Assembly (NCBI RefSeq): GCF_030063445.1
Contig: NZ_JASITD010000012.1
Span: 104,962-168,961 of the forward strand
Direction of reading: 5' to 3'
Length of the DNA: 64,000 bases
From: Hymenobacter sp. H14-R3
Lineage (GTDB): Bacteria > Bacteroidota > Bacteroidia > Cytophagales > Hymenobacteraceae
Part shown: in pieces, positions 16,371-29,259 of the stretch
Layout of the letters: every line of letters starts with the position of its first letter
Numbering within the stretch: position 1 is the first letter of the stretch
Notes under the pieces: generated by a model
Seen by the model: only the letters and a program-made list of their open reading frames with translations
What the model was told of the DNA's origin: nothing
Databases searched by the model: none
Program-made: the position numbers and the translations under genes

Positions 16371-17864
16371 ATGAAATACCTGCTCGGCTACGACATCGGT
16401 AGCTCTTCCATCAAGGTCTCCCTTCTCGACATTGCCACTGGGCGCTGCGTGGCCGCCGCCACCTCGCCCACTACCGAGATGGGCATGGCCGTGCCCCAGC
16501 CCGGCTGGGCCGAGCAGCACCCCGCGCGCTGGTGGCAGGAGGTCATCAACGCCACCCAGCAGCTGAAGGCGCAATACGGCTTCGACGCCGCGCTGCTGGC
16601 CGGCATCGGCATCACCTACCAGATGCACGGACTGGTGCTGCTCGACAAAGCCGGCCACGTGCTGCGCCCCGCCATTATCTGGTGCGACAGCCGCGCCGTA
16701 GAAATTGGCAACCAGGCCTTTGCGGAACTGGGGGAGGAGTTTTGCCTGGAGAATTTTCTGAACTCGCCCGGCAACTTCACGGCTTCCAAGCTGAAGTGGG
16801 TGCAGCAAAACGAGCCCGAGATTTATGCCCAGATTCACAAGATTCAGCTGCCCGGCGACTACCTCGCCTACCAGCTCACGGGCCAGATGCAAACCACCGT
16901 TTCGGGCTTATCGGAGGGCGTGTTCTGGAATTTCAAAACCCAGGCCATCGCTCAGGAACTACTTGATTATTACGGTATTAGTGCTGAGCTGCTGCCCGAG
17001 GTAGTGGACACGTTTGCCATCCAGGGCCGCCTCACGGCCGAGGCGGCCCGCACGTTGGGCCTGGCGGTGGGCACGCCCATCAGCTACCGCGCCGGCGACC
17101 AGCCCAATAACGCCTTCTCGCTCAATGTGTTGAATGCGGGCGAAGTGGCCGCCACCGGCGGCACCAGCGGCGTGGTCTACGGCATCAACGAAACCACCGC
17201 CGCCGACCCGCGCTCGCGCGTCAACTCCTTCGTGCACGTCAACAGCACGCCCGAGCAGCCCAAAAACGGCGTGCTCATGTGCCTCAATGGCACCGGCATT
17301 CTCAGTAGCTGGCTGCGCAAAGTAGTGGGGGATATCCCTTATGACCAGATGAATGCGCTGGCCGCCCAGGCGCCCGTTGGAGCCGGGGGCCTGCTGTTTT
17401 TACCCTTCGGCAACGGGGCCGAGCGCATGCTCGAAAACCGGCCGGCCACCGCCAGCCTCCACGGCTTGCAGCTCAACGTGCACGGCCAGGCGCACCTCAT
17501 CCGGGCCGCGCAGGAGGGCATCGTGTACGCCCTCAACTACGGTATGGATATTATGCGCGCCGCCGGGGTGCGGGTGCAAACCGTGCGCGCCGGCCACGCC
17601 AATATGTTTCTGAGCCCCGTATTTCGCGAGGCGTTCGTGAACTGCGGCCACGTAACGCTGGAGCTCTACGACACCGATGCGGCCCAGGGTGCGGCGCGCG
17701 GCGCGGGCATCGGGGCCGGCATATATGCCAGCCCCAAAGAGGCCTTTACTGGCCTGGCGCGCATCAGCACCGTAGAGCCCACGCCCGCCTTGCAGGCGCA
17801 ATACCAGGAAATGTACAGCGACTGGCAGCAGCTGCTGGCCCGCGAAACCCGGCCGGCGGAATGA
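16371..17864 (+). CDS. xylB: xylulokinase
   Basis: FGGY-family sugar kinase of 497 aa that phosphorylates D-xylulose to xylulose 5-phosphate. The ATG at 16371 begins MKYLLGYDIGSSSIKVSLLD, the phosphate-binding loop of the family. WAEQHPARWWQEV and YQMHGLVLLDKAGHVLRP are typical of xylulokinase; the catalytic Asp is expected in RAGDQPNNAF. GGTSGVVYGINE and the C-terminal AGHANMFLSPVFREAF belong to the second actin-like lobe. The assignment is supported by xylose isomerase 130 bp downstream. A hairpin repeat separates the two genes, so differential expression is possible. It is cytoplasmic. Confidence 0.93.
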   Translation: MKYLLGYDIGSSSIKVSLLDIATGRCVAAATSPTTEMGMAVPQPGWAEQHPARWWQEVINATQQLKAQYGFDAALLAGIGITYQMHGLVLLDKAGHVLRPAIIWCDSRAVEIGNQAFAELGEEFCLENFLNSPGNFTASKLKWVQQNEPEIYAQIHKIQLPGDYLAYQLTGQMQTTVSGLSEGVFWNFKTQAIAQELLDYYGISAELLPEVVDTFAIQGRLTAEAARTLGLAVGTPISYRAGDQPNNAFSLNVLNAGEVAATGGTSGVVYGINETTAADPRSRVNSFVHVNSTPEQPKNGVLMCLNGTGILSSWLRKVVGDIPYDQMNALAAQAPVGAGGLLFLPFGNGAERMLENRPATASLHGLQLNVHGQAHLIRAAQEGIVYALNYGMDIMRAAGVRVQTVRAGHANMFLSPVFREAFVNCGHVTLELYDTDAAQGAARGAGIGAGIYASPKEAFTGLARISTVEPTPALQAQYQEMYSDWQQLLARETRPAE

Positions 17865-17890
17865 CTGCTGGCCTAGGTAATCACTTGTCC

Positions 17891-17955
17891 GCCTTGTCCT
17901 TGCGAGCGCAGCATTCTGCTTAATGCGCAGAATATTGCGCTCGCAAGGACAAGGC
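17891..17955. repeat. inverted repeat (hairpin family A, short copy)
   Basis: GCCTTGTCCTTGCGAGCGCA at 17891 pairs with the arm ending at 17955; about 27 bp with two mismatches and a loop of about 10 nt. It lies 26 bp after xylB and about 40 bp before xylA. It shares the GTCCTTGCGAGCGCA core with elements at 7337 and 26876. Confidence 0.75.
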
Positions 17956-17996
17956 AAATTTAATTTCTTCAAAACCACCCCTAACCATCTCCCAAC

Positions 17997-19313
17997 ATGG
18001 CAACTTCCGAATTTTTCAAAGGCATCGGCAAAATCAAGTTTGAAGGCCGCGACTCCGATAATCACTTGGCTTTCAAATGGTATGATGAAAGCCGCGTGGT
18101 GGCCGGCAAAACCATGAAGGAGCACCTGCGCTTCGCCACGGCCTACTGGCACACGTTTGTGGGCACCGGCGGCGACCCCTTCGGCCCCGGCACCAAAAAC
18201 TTTGCCTGGGACAGCAAGGGCGACATTCTGGGCCGCGCCCAGGACAAGGCCGACGCGGCGTTTGAGTTCTTCACCAAGCTCGGCACGCCCTACTACTGCT
18301 TCCACGACATTGACCTCGTGGACGAGGGCGCCTCGCTGAGCGAGTACGAAAGCAACCTGGCGGCCATGGTGGACTACGCCCGGCAGCACCAGCAGGAAAG
18401 CGGCGTGAAGCTACTGTGGGGCACGGCCAACGTGTTTTCGAACCCGCGCTACATGAACGGCGCCAGTACCAATCCCGACTTTGCCGTGGTGGCCTATGCC
18501 GGCACGCAGGTGAAAAATGCTATCGACGCCACCATTGCGCTGGGCGGCGAGGGCTACACTTTCTGGGGTGGCCGCGAGGGCTACATGACTCTGCTCAATA
18601 CCAACATGAAGCGCGAGCAGGCGCACCTGGGGCGGTTTCTGGGCATGGCCCGCGACTACGCCCGCCAGCAGGGCTTCACGGGTAAGTTTTTCATCGAGCC
18701 CAAGCCGGCCGAGCCCACCAAGCACCAGTACGACTTCGACGCGGCCACGGTAATCGGCTTCCTGAAGGAGCACGGCCTAGAAAACGACTTCATGCTGAAC
18801 CTGGAGGTGAACCACGCCACGCTGGCCGGCCACACCTTCCAGCACGAACTGCAAGTGGCCGCCGATGCCAACCTGCTCGGCAGCATCGACGCCAACCGCG
18901 GCGACTACCAGAACGGCTGGGATACCGACCAGTTTCCCAATAATGTCAACGAGCTGACGGAGAGTATGTTGATTATTCTGGAGCACGGCGGCATTGCGCC
19001 GGGCGGCATCAACTTCGACGCCAAAACGCGCCGCAACTCGACCGACCTGGAGGATATTTTTGTGGCCCACATTGCGGGCATGGACACGTTTGCCCGCGCC
19101 CTGGTAACGGCCGATGCCATTCTGGAAAAGTCGCCCTATAAGAAATTCCGTGCCGACCGCTACGCCTCGTTCGATGCGGGCCAGGGCGCCGAGTTTGCCA
19201 AGGGCGGCCTCACGCTGGAAGACCTGCGCAAAATTGCGCACGAATCGGGCGAGCCTACGCCGCGCAGCGGCAAGCAGGAGTGGCTGGAAAGTATTATCAA
19301 TCAGTACATTTAA
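17997..19313 (+). CDS. xylA: xylose isomerase
   Basis: Isomerase of 438 aa that converts D-xylose to D-xylulose, the usual length for class II enzymes. Family signatures run through the whole protein: [16 protein letters not shown], the catalytic His in [11 protein letters not shown] (residue 103), [46 protein letters not shown] with the metal Glu, [16 protein letters not shown], and [20 protein letters not shown] with metal Asp residues. It needs Mg2+ or Co2+. It works with XylB upstream and transketolase downstream to feed xylose into the pentose phosphate pathway. I see no transporter gene in the cluster. Confidence 0.96.
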   Translation: MATSEFFKGIGKIKFEGRDSDNHLAFKWYDESRVVAGKTMKEHLRFATAYWHTFVGTGGDPFGPGTKNFAWDSKGDILGRAQDKADAAFEFFTKLGTPYYCFHDIDLVDEGASLSEYESNLAAMVDYARQHQQESGVKLLWGTANVFSNPRYMNGASTNPDFAVVAYAGTQVKNAIDATIALGGEGYTFWGGREGYMTLLNTNMKREQAHLGRFLGMARDYARQQGFTGKFFIEPKPAEPTKHQYDFDAATVIGFLKEHGLENDFMLNLEVNHATLAGHTFQHELQVAADANLLGSIDANRGDYQNGWDTDQFPNNVNELTESMLIILEHGGIAPGGINFDAKTRRNSTDLEDIFVAHIAGMDTFARALVTADAILEKSPYKKFRADRYASFDAGQGAEFAKGGLTLEDLRKIAHESGEPTPRSGKQEWLESIINQYI

Positions 19314-19317
19314 GTCG

Positions 19318-19396
19318 GTAGCGGGGGCTTTGTAAGTCCGCGCCTGGGGGCATTGCACAGCGTTCCTGCGCGCGGACTCACAAAGTGGTACGCTAC
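19318..19396. repeat. inverted repeat (hairpin family C)
   Basis: GTAGCG at 19318 pairs with CGCTAC at about 19391-19396; inner arms GCTTTGTAAGTCCGCGC and GCGCGGACTCACAAAG also pair with one offset. The element begins five bases after the xylA stop and lies before the transketolase gene. It could terminate or attenuate the xyl transcript between xylA and tkt. Confidence 0.75.
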
Positions 19397-19485
19397 TATC
19401 CCGCGGAAAAATTCGTAGAGATAAGCGGCGCGGGCGTTCCGCGTTGCGTTCCTTTACGGCGTCATTTCTTTCGCCTGAAAAAAAC

Positions 19486-21567
<2,082 letters not shown>

Positions 21568-21614
21568 CGCCGCGGCCGCTGGCTTTGGCTGGCTGCTAGC
21601 CAGTTATAGTTCTG

Positions 21615-21661
21615 AATATCTAAGATAACATATTGTTAATCAGTATGTTATCTTAGATATT
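21615..21661. terminator. AT-rich perfect 18-bp hairpin after tkt
   Basis: AATATCTAAGATAACATA (21615-21632) is perfectly complementary to 21644-21661 across an 11-nt loop. The right arm is followed by TTTCTTTTC, so it fits a rho-independent terminator on the plus strand. The AT-rich composition is a marked departure from the surrounding GC-rich DNA. Confidence 0.8.
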
Positions 21662-21733
21662 TTCTTTTCAAGTCTTTTCGCCTGCCCAGCGGGGCGCGGC
21701 CGCTGCGCCCGCCGTAGCATCTTTGCGACTCCC

Positions 21734-22945
21734 ATGCTTCCCTGCTCTATGTTTGAAAAGTCTGCTTTGCGCCCGCGGGCCGGTTTGCGCGCCCTGGTAA
21801 CCCTCGTGACGGTGGCGGCCCTGCCCGGCTGCGCCCGCCTCACGCCCCAGCAGGCAAACCAGGATTACCTGGTCTACGTCGGCACCAACGTGGCCGACCC
21901 GGCGGCAAACACCATCTACCTCTACCACCTGCGCCCGGCCACCGGCGAGCTGCTGCCGCTGGGCGCTATGAAAGGTGGTGCCAGCCCCAGCTACCTCACC
22001 GTGGACGCCGCCCACCGCCACCTCTACGCCGTGAGCGAAACCCAAACCTACCTGGGCGCGCCGGGCGGCGGCGTGAGCGCGCTGGCCATCGACCCGCACA
22101 ATGGCACGCTGGCTATGCTCAACCAGCAGCCCTCGCTGGGCGCGTCGCCCTGCTACATCAGCCTCGACCACACGGGTAAGAACGTGCTGGTAGCCAATTA
22201 CTCAAGCGGCAACGTGACCCTGCTGCCCGTGCGCCCCGACGGCCAGCTGGGCGCGCCCGCCGCTACCGAGCAGCACCAGCCGCCCACCGGGCCGCACAAA
22301 AACCAGGAGCAGCCGCACGCGCACAGTTTCTTGCCCGCGCCCGATAACCGCTACGCTTTCTCGGCCGACCTCGGCACTGATAAAGTATATGGCTACCAGC
22401 TCGATGCGAGCAGCGGCAAGCTGCGCCCGCTGCCCGCGCCGGCCTTCACGGCCAAGCCCGGGGCGGGGCCGCGCCACCTCACCTTTCACCCCAACGGCCG
22501 CTGGGCCTACCTCGAAAACGAGCTGAATTCGACCGTGACGGCGCTGAGCTACGACGCCAAAGCCGGCACGTTTCAGGAAATCGAAACGCGCTCGACGCTG
22601 CCCGCCGGCTACGCGGGCGACAACTCGGGGGCCGATGTGCACGTGAGCCCCGACGGCCAGACGCTCTATACCTCCAACCGGGGCGATAACAGCCTGGCCG
22701 TGTTTCACATAGCCCCCGCCACCGGCCGCCTCACGCTGGTGCAGCACGTGAGCACCCAGGGCAAAACGCCTCGCAACTTCGCCCTCGACCCCAGCGGCCG
22801 CGTGCTGCTGGTAGCCAACCAGAACTCGGACAATATCTTTACCTATTCGGTTGATAAACAAACGGGTAAGCTCACGCCCACCGGCAAGTCGGTGAGCCTG
22901 CCTTCGCCCATGTTCGTGGGCATTGTGCCCGATTTTACGAAGTAG
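21734..22945 (+). CDS. lactonase family lipoprotein (beta-propeller, 6-phosphogluconolactonase-like)
   Basis: Lipoprotein of 403 aa with lipobox ALPGC near residue 33. The mature part is a seven-bladed propeller of the YbhE/Pgl family, with DYLVYVGTNVADPAANTIYLYHL at the start and repeated blades such as PSYLTVDAAHRHLYAVSE, PCYISLDHTGKNVLVANYSSG, GPRHLTFHPNGRWAYLENE, ADVHVSPDGQTLYTSNRG and PRNFALDPSGRVLLVANQNS. Members hydrolyse 6-phosphogluconolactone; a lipid-anchored, exported copy is more likely to act on another lactone or bind a ligand, so the pathway role is uncertain. It is the gene after tkt, but a terminator separates them. Confidence 0.88.
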   Translation: MLPCSMFEKSALRPRAGLRALVTLVTVAALPGCARLTPQQANQDYLVYVGTNVADPAANTIYLYHLRPATGELLPLGAMKGGASPSYLTVDAAHRHLYAVSETQTYLGAPGGGVSALAIDPHNGTLAMLNQQPSLGASPCYISLDHTGKNVLVANYSSGNVTLLPVRPDGQLGAPAATEQHQPPTGPHKNQEQPHAHSFLPAPDNRYAFSADLGTDKVYGYQLDASSGKLRPLPAPAFTAKPGAGPRHLTFHPNGRWAYLENELNSTVTALSYDAKAGTFQEIETRSTLPAGYAGDNSGADVHVSPDGQTLYTSNRGDNSLAVFHIAPATGRLTLVQHVSTQGKTPRNFALDPSGRVLLVANQNSDNIFTYSVDKQTGKLTPTGKSVSLPSPMFVGIVPDFTK

Positions 22946-22970
22946 CTTGCTGGCTTTCATATCCTGCCCC

Positions 22971-24728
22971 ATGTCGAAACTTGCCTCCCTAATCGCCCTT
23001 GGGCTGGGTTGCGCTACGCTGCCCGCGCACGCGCAGGCAACAAGCGCCGCGCCGGCTTCTCCCGACCCGGCCGCCGCCGTGGCCTTATCGGCGGCCGTGC
23101 CGCCGCTCCCTACCCTCACCCCGCAGCAGGTGGATAATGTGGCGGCGCTGGGGCAGGTCTGGGGCCTGCTCAAATACTTTCACCCGGCCGTGGCCGCCGG
23201 GCAGCGCGACTGGGATGCCGAGTTTCTGCGCCAGCTGCCGCAGGTATTAGCTTGTAAATCAGTGGCTGAACGGAGCCGCTTGCTCAGCGCCTGGGTTGCC
23301 AGCCTGGGCGCAGTACCCGCCTGTGCTACCTGCGCCGCGCCGCCCACCCAGCCGGTGCGCCTGACCACTGACCTGCGCTGGGCCCAGGATAAGCACCGTT
23401 TCAGCGCGCCGCTGCGCGGGCAGCTGGTCTTTATCGCAGCCAACCGCTACCAGGGCACGCCCTACTACGTGGGCCAGTTGGGGTCTACCACGCTGTTTCC
23501 GCACGAGGCCGCCTACGCCGAGGCGGCCCTGCCAACGCAGGGGCTGCGCCTGCTGGGGCTGTGCCGCTACTGGAACATGTACCAGTATTACTACCCTTAT
23601 GCCTACGCGCTGGATGAGAAATGGTCTGCCGTGCTGCCCGCGCTACTGCCGCGCTTTGCCGAAGCCGGCACGCCGCTGGCTTACCGGCACGCGGCGCTGA
23701 CACTGTTTGCCTACGTGCACGACGGCCACGCCCGCTTCTACCCGCCCGACCCGCTGCTCGAAGCCGAGCGGGGTGCCTACCAGGTGGCCGCCGAGGTACA
23801 ATTTATTGATAACCAGGCCGTAGTAACCGGCGTGCGCCACGACGGGCTGGTGCCCGCGTCGCCACTGCAGCCGGGCGACGTGCTGACGCATTTCGCGGGC
23901 ACGGCCGTGGCTGACCTGGTGCGGCAGCGCCTGCCCGAAACGGGGGCTTCCAACCGGCCCGCCCAGCTCAATACCATCGCCGGAAACCTGCTCTACTGCG
24001 CCACGCCGCAGGTAGCGGTGCAGGTGCGGCGAGCGGGCCAGCCCCTGCGCCTGGCAGTGTCTGCTGGGCTGGTAGGGGCGGTGCCCCCCGCGCAGCCCGC
24101 CGCGGCCGATAGTATGTACCGGTTCCTGACCCCCGAGGTCGGCTACATCAACATGGCCCGCATCAAGGGCGCGAAGGTGCCGGCCATTATGCAGGCCTTT
24201 GCCCACGCGAAGGGCATTGTGGTGGACCAGCGTAATTACCCGAGTGACTTTGTATTTGCTTATTTATCAGGCTTTTTACTGGCCCAGCCGGCGACTTTTA
24301 CCAAATCTACGCGCCGCGACCTCACTTGTCCGGGGCGGTTTCTGTGGCAGGCTCCCGATACCCTAAAACCCCAGGGCTCAACGCCTTATTCCGGCCGGGT
24401 TGTAGTGCTGGTCAATGAAAAGAGCCGGAGCCTGGCTGAATACACCGCAATGGGCTTGCAGGCTACCCCGCACGGTACGCTGCTCGGCAGCCAAACGGCG
24501 GGCGCGGATGGCAATACTACGCCCGTCACGCTGCCCGGCGGCCTGAAAACGTTGATGACCGGTATCGGCATCTATTACCCCGACGGCCGCGAAACGCAGC
24601 GGGTCGGCCTCGCCATCGACGTGCCCGTGCGCCCCACGGTAGCGGGCCTGCGCGCCGGCCGTGATGAGTTGCTGGACCGGGCCATCGACCTCATTACCAA
24701 GGGGCCGGCCGCTAAGCCGCACGGTTAA
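22971..24728 (+). CDS. secreted S41 family peptidase
   Basis: Exported C-terminal-processing-type peptidase of 585 aa. The ATG at 22971 gives a signal peptide (MSKLASLIALGLGCATLPAHAQ); an upstream start at 22923 lies in the tail of the previous gene. An N-terminal helical domain has VWGLLKYFHPAVAAGQRDWD, seen in many Bacteroidota S41 proteins. A PDZ-like part follows (PLQPGDVLTHFAGTAVADLV). The protease core has VGYINMARIKG and the nucleophile region VLVNEKSRSLAEYTAMGLQ, then GSQTAGADGNTTPVTLPGG. The Ser position is as expected, but I do not see a clear Lys partner. Substrate unknown. It starts 26 bp after the lactonase gene, so cotranscription is likely. Confidence 0.88.
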   Translation: MSKLASLIALGLGCATLPAHAQATSAAPASPDPAAAVALSAAVPPLPTLTPQQVDNVAALGQVWGLLKYFHPAVAAGQRDWDAEFLRQLPQVLACKSVAERSRLLSAWVASLGAVPACATCAAPPTQPVRLTTDLRWAQDKHRFSAPLRGQLVFIAANRYQGTPYYVGQLGSTTLFPHEAAYAEAALPTQGLRLLGLCRYWNMYQYYYPYAYALDEKWSAVLPALLPRFAEAGTPLAYRHAALTLFAYVHDGHARFYPPDPLLEAERGAYQVAAEVQFIDNQAVVTGVRHDGLVPASPLQPGDVLTHFAGTAVADLVRQRLPETGASNRPAQLNTIAGNLLYCATPQVAVQVRRAGQPLRLAVSAGLVGAVPPAQPAAADSMYRFLTPEVGYINMARIKGAKVPAIMQAFAHAKGIVVDQRNYPSDFVFAYLSGFLLAQPATFTKSTRRDLTCPGRFLWQAPDTLKPQGSTPYSGRVVVLVNEKSRSLAEYTAMGLQATPHGTLLGSQTAGADGNTTPVTLPGGLKTLMTGIGIYYPDGRETQRVGLAIDVPVRPTVAGLRAGRDELLDRAIDLITKGPAAKPHG

Positions 24729-24755
24729 GCTGCCTTTACCATCGGGTGGGGAGCG

Positions 24756-24825
24756 CGCAAGGTTTCGCAAGGTTAGTTTTTTGTCAGACTTCGCGAAACC
24801 TCTTTTAACCTTGCGAAACCTTGCG
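24756..24825. terminator. perfect 20-bp hairpin between convergent genes
   Basis: CGCAAGGTTTCGCAAGGTTA (24756-24775) is perfectly complementary to 24806-24825. The 30-nt loop contains TTCGCGAA, itself a palindrome, and repeats the GAAACCT motif of the arms. The element lies between the stops of the S41 peptidase gene and ligA and can end transcription in both directions. Confidence 0.8.
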
Positions 24826-24827
24826 TT

Positions 24828-26852
<2,025 letters not shown>

Positions 26853-26875
26853 TTAAGGACTGATTTTCAGTATTT

Positions 26876-26991
26876 TGTCCTTACGAGCGCAACGAAGTGG
26901 AGCGCGGTAATCCTTCCTTTACCGTTGGGTCACTACCCCTAACGTGAAGGTAAAGATTGCCGCGCTCCACTTCGTTGCGCTCGCAAGGACA
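26876..26991. repeat. long inverted repeat (hairpin family A)
   Basis: TGTCCTTACGAGCGCAACGA from 26876 pairs with the arm ending at 26991; about 40 bp with a few mismatches, followed by a less complementary centre. Both arms contain GAAGTGGAGCGCGG, which is also in the loop of the element at 7337. It lies just upstream of the ligA start and downstream of the small gene at 27021. Confidence 0.8.
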
Positions 26992-27020
26992 GCCTGTTGG
27001 GTGGTTAAACCCTGTGAAAA

Positions 27021-27257
27021 CTACGCAGCGCTCGACAGCCGCAGGCTGGGGGCGAAGTACGTGGTGCCGCTCTTTTGGGCATCGGCTTTGCCCTGCTCCT
27101 CGGTGCGGGCGGGGGGCGCGTTGTCGTCGGCGCCGGGCTGGCCCTGGGCTTCCTTAGCTTCGACGGGGATAATGGGCTCGGCCGACGACTGCGGCTTGAA
27201 GCGAGCGATGAGCAGTACGACGAGGGTGGCGACGGCGAACCAGGCGAAGAATTTCAT
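27021..27257 (-). CDS. small single-pass membrane protein of unknown function
   Basis: Protein of 78 aa. The ATG at 27257 gives one hydrophobic helix (FFAWFAVATLVVLLIARF) followed by a polar tail rich in Pro, Glu and Gln that ends TTYFAPSLRLSSAA. The helix may be a signal anchor. No family is recognised. It lies 58 bp downstream of the next minus-strand gene and may share its transcript. Confidence 0.6.
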   Translation of the reverse strand: MKFFAWFAVATLVVLLIARFKPQSSAEPIIPVEAKEAQGQPGADDNAPPARTEEQGKADAQKSGTTYFAPSLRLSSAA

Positions 27258-27315
27258 GGGCAAGGAAAAAAGAAAGTAAAAAGCAGGAAACGGGCGGCAA
27301 GCCGCAGGGTTGGCG

Positions 27316-27777
27316 TTAGTCTTCGTCGGTGATGATGATGCCGATGATTTTTTCAGAATCAATTAAAAACAAGGCGGCATCGAAGGTGCTTTCGGTAATC
27401 CAAAAAGACCCGTAGGATTTACCGTGTAGGAAGGATTCTATGTCGTAGAAATTTGTGTAGTAGCTTGGCTCCCTGTTCAGTAGCTGGCTGAATACGGCCC
27501 AATAATAGATAGCATCCGCGGCGGTGAGTAAAGGGGAGCCATGCGCCAGGCTTTTTATAAAGAGCCGGGTAAACAAGCGGGCGGCATCGCTGGGCGTTAA
27601 CGCAGTCCACTCCTCGGCGGGGTCAAAAATAAAGGGTGGCTTTTGCAAGAGCAACCCAATGGCGGCGGCGGGGCTGGCGGGGTTGGCCAGGGGCGCGGAG
27701 CGCAAAGCTACGCTCAGGTATTTCTCCTTGGCTAGCAGCTCTTTCTCCAGGTTTTGAAGCAAAGTAGGCAAATCCAT
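27316..27777 (-). CDS. hypothetical protein, possibly immunity-like
   Basis: Protein of 153 aa, start ATG at 27777 (MDLPTLLQNLEKELLAKEKY); an upstream start would only add residues read from the promoter side. It is acidic at the C-terminus, which ends KIIGIIITDED, with a WAVFSQLLNREPSYYTNFYD segment and FWITESTFDAALFLID. Size, solubility and absence of any signal resemble immunity proteins of toxin systems, but no family motif is visible and no toxin is nearby, so that is only a guess. Confidence 0.65.
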   Translation of the reverse strand: MDLPTLLQNLEKELLAKEKYLSVALRSAPLANPASPAAAIGLLLQKPPFIFDPAEEWTALTPSDAARLFTRLFIKSLAHGSPLLTAADAIYYWAVFSQLLNREPSYYTNFYDIESFLHGKSYGSFWITESTFDAALFLIDSEKIIGIIITDED

Positions 27778-27898
27778 GAGTAGCGCGAAATGGGGGAGCG
27801 GTGGCTGGCCAGCGGCCTGCAAAAGTACGGCCGGCAACCCAGCCCCGTGCGCTACGTTTGCCCACTAACCGATTACTTTGCTTCTTTACCACCTTCCC

Positions 27899-28150
27899 AT
27901 GCCTGACCAATCCACCTCTTCCTGGGCCGAAACGGCCGCCTCGCTGCTCACCAAGCTTTCGGGCGGCGTCGAGCTCAACCTGAATTTTGACCAAGTAGAA
28001 TTGCAAGTGCCCAACCAGGCCAACCCCGCCGGCGTGCCCGCCACCTGGAAGCTCAATGGCGCGCTGCGCATCCGCACCAAGGGCGAGGCCCCGGCCGCCA
28101 GCGCGCCCCTCATTTCGCCCGCCCCCGATCCCAACGCGCCGCGTGGCTAG
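27899..28150 (+). CDS. small hypothetical protein, first of a coupled pair
   Basis: Protein of 83 aa without signal or helix; SSWAETAASLLTKLSGGVEL at the start and a Pro/Ala-rich end (ISPAPDPNAPRG). A beta-strand pair is likely in LNLNFDQVELQVPNQ and WKLNGALRIRTKG. Its stop at 28148-28150 lies inside the next gene, whose GTG start is at 28143, so the two are probably translated together. Function unknown. Confidence 0.65.
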   Translation: MPDQSTSSWAETAASLLTKLSGGVELNLNFDQVELQVPNQANPAGVPATWKLNGALRIRTKGEAPAASAPLISPAPDPNAPRG

Positions 28151-28490
28151 CGCCCTGGAGGTAGAAGCGCGGCTGGTACTTACCTGGCCGGGTGGGCACG
28201 AGATTCAGCTGGCGGCCTCCGGTACCTACCTCATTATCAACGTGCCCAGCCAGCAGGTGCTCGACCTTATCACGAGCGGCCCGCCGCAGCCGCCGGGCAC
28301 CCCCAAGCCGCCCAAAAAGCCCGGTCCCGACCCCTTGCAGCAGCTCCACGACCTGGCCAAGCGCCTGGGCCTAGTGCTCGACCTGCGCGTGGCCGGCAAA
28401 ACCTACGTCACCTTCGGCCTGGCCGACCGCAGTGGCCCCAAGATTACGCTTAGCGCGGTGCTGGGCAAGATTGGTTCTTTTTTTAAGTAG
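28143..28490 (+). CDS. small hypothetical protein, second of a coupled pair
   Basis: Protein of about 115 aa. The GTG at 28143 is chosen because it overlaps the upstream stop by eight bases, a sign of coupled translation; the longer frame starts inside the previous gene. The N-terminal part has beta-like strands (LEVEARLVLTWPGGHEIQLA, TYLIINVPSQQVL), a Pro-rich linker (PPGTPKPPKKPGPDP), and a C-terminal part with LHDLAKRLGLVLDLRVAG. It shares a hydrophobic/strand pattern with its partner. No known family. Confidence 0.65.
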   Translation: MASALEVEARLVLTWPGGHEIQLAASGTYLIINVPSQQVLDLITSGPPQPPGTPKPPKKPGPDPLQQLHDLAKRLGLVLDLRVAGKTYVTFGLADRSGPKITLSAVLGKIGSFFK

Positions 28491-28510
28491 AAGTATGCCC
28501 GCCGGCCGAA

Positions 28511-28550
28511 CAAAAAACTCCCCTCTTTTCTTAAGGAAGGGAGTTTTTTG
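28511..28550. terminator. rho-independent terminator
   Basis: CAAAAAACTCCC pairs with GGGAGTTTTTTG around a central loop, giving a U-tract on both strands. It follows the coupled small genes by 20 bp and ends 15 bp before the GTG of the oxidase subunit III gene, so the latter needs its own promoter or read-through. Confidence 0.85.
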
Positions 28551-28565
28551 CTTTACCCTCCTTTC

Positions 28566-29219
28566 GTGCAAGCCCCTCGCGACGACCGCAATACCCCCCC
28601 CGGCACTGGCCGCCGCCCGGCCGGCGGGGCCTTTAGCCGCATCGAGCGCGTACCGCCGCTGCTCATGCTGCTCTACCTGGCGCTGCTGGGTATCACCATG
28701 CTTTTTGTAACGCTGGTGGCCATGTACGTGGCCTCGCGGGCGCAAAGCGAGGTGGCCAGCGGCATTCACCCGTTTCCGCGCTATTTCTCGCTCAGCACGG
28801 TGGTGCTGCTGGTATCGTCGTACACGCTGGCGCAGTCGCCGCGCCTCTACCGCGCCGATGACCTGGCTAGCCTGGCGCGCTGCCTGGGTGCCACGCTGGT
28901 GCTGGGCTGCGTGTTCAGCGGCTTGCAGGTGCTGGGCTGGCGCGAGCTGGTGCAACAGGGCGTGCTGTTTAGCGGCGAGCGCAGCGGCACGTTTGTCTAC
29001 GTTATTTCGGGGCTGCACGTGGCCCACGTGGCGGCGGGGCTGATTTTCTTGCTGGTACAGCTGGTGCGTACCCATCACGCCAACCGCGATGGCGTGCGCG
29101 CGCTCGTTTTTATCCGTAACCCGTACCACTTGCGCCAGCTGCGCGCCCTGCTCACCTACTGGCACTTCATTGATGCACTGTGGGTGGCGCTGTTTGGAAT
29201 GTTTTTATTCCTCTATTAA
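28566..29219 (+). CDS. heme-copper oxidase subunit III-like protein
   Basis: Inner-membrane protein of 217 aa with five to six hydrophobic helices. The GTG at 28566 gives VQAPRDDRNTPP; a TTG at 28548 would lie within the terminator. Family marks are YFSLSTVVLLVSSYTLA, GTFVYVISGLHVAHVAAGLIFLL with the conserved His, and the closing YWHFIDALWVALFGMFLFLY. Subunit III stabilises proton uptake in cytochrome oxidase. No subunits I or II are near, so this is a separate locus; it may be an additional subunit III or one used by a distant operon. Confidence 0.85.
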   Translation: MQAPRDDRNTPPGTGRRPAGGAFSRIERVPPLLMLLYLALLGITMLFVTLVAMYVASRAQSEVASGIHPFPRYFSLSTVVLLVSSYTLAQSPRLYRADDLASLARCLGATLVLGCVFSGLQVLGWRELVQQGVLFSGERSGTFVYVISGLHVAHVAAGLIFLLVQLVRTHHANRDGVRALVFIRNPYHLRQLRALLTYWHFIDALWVALFGMFLFLY

Positions 29220-29259
29220 TCAGGGATTTATACAAATACTGCTAACTGAGTAAACTGCA

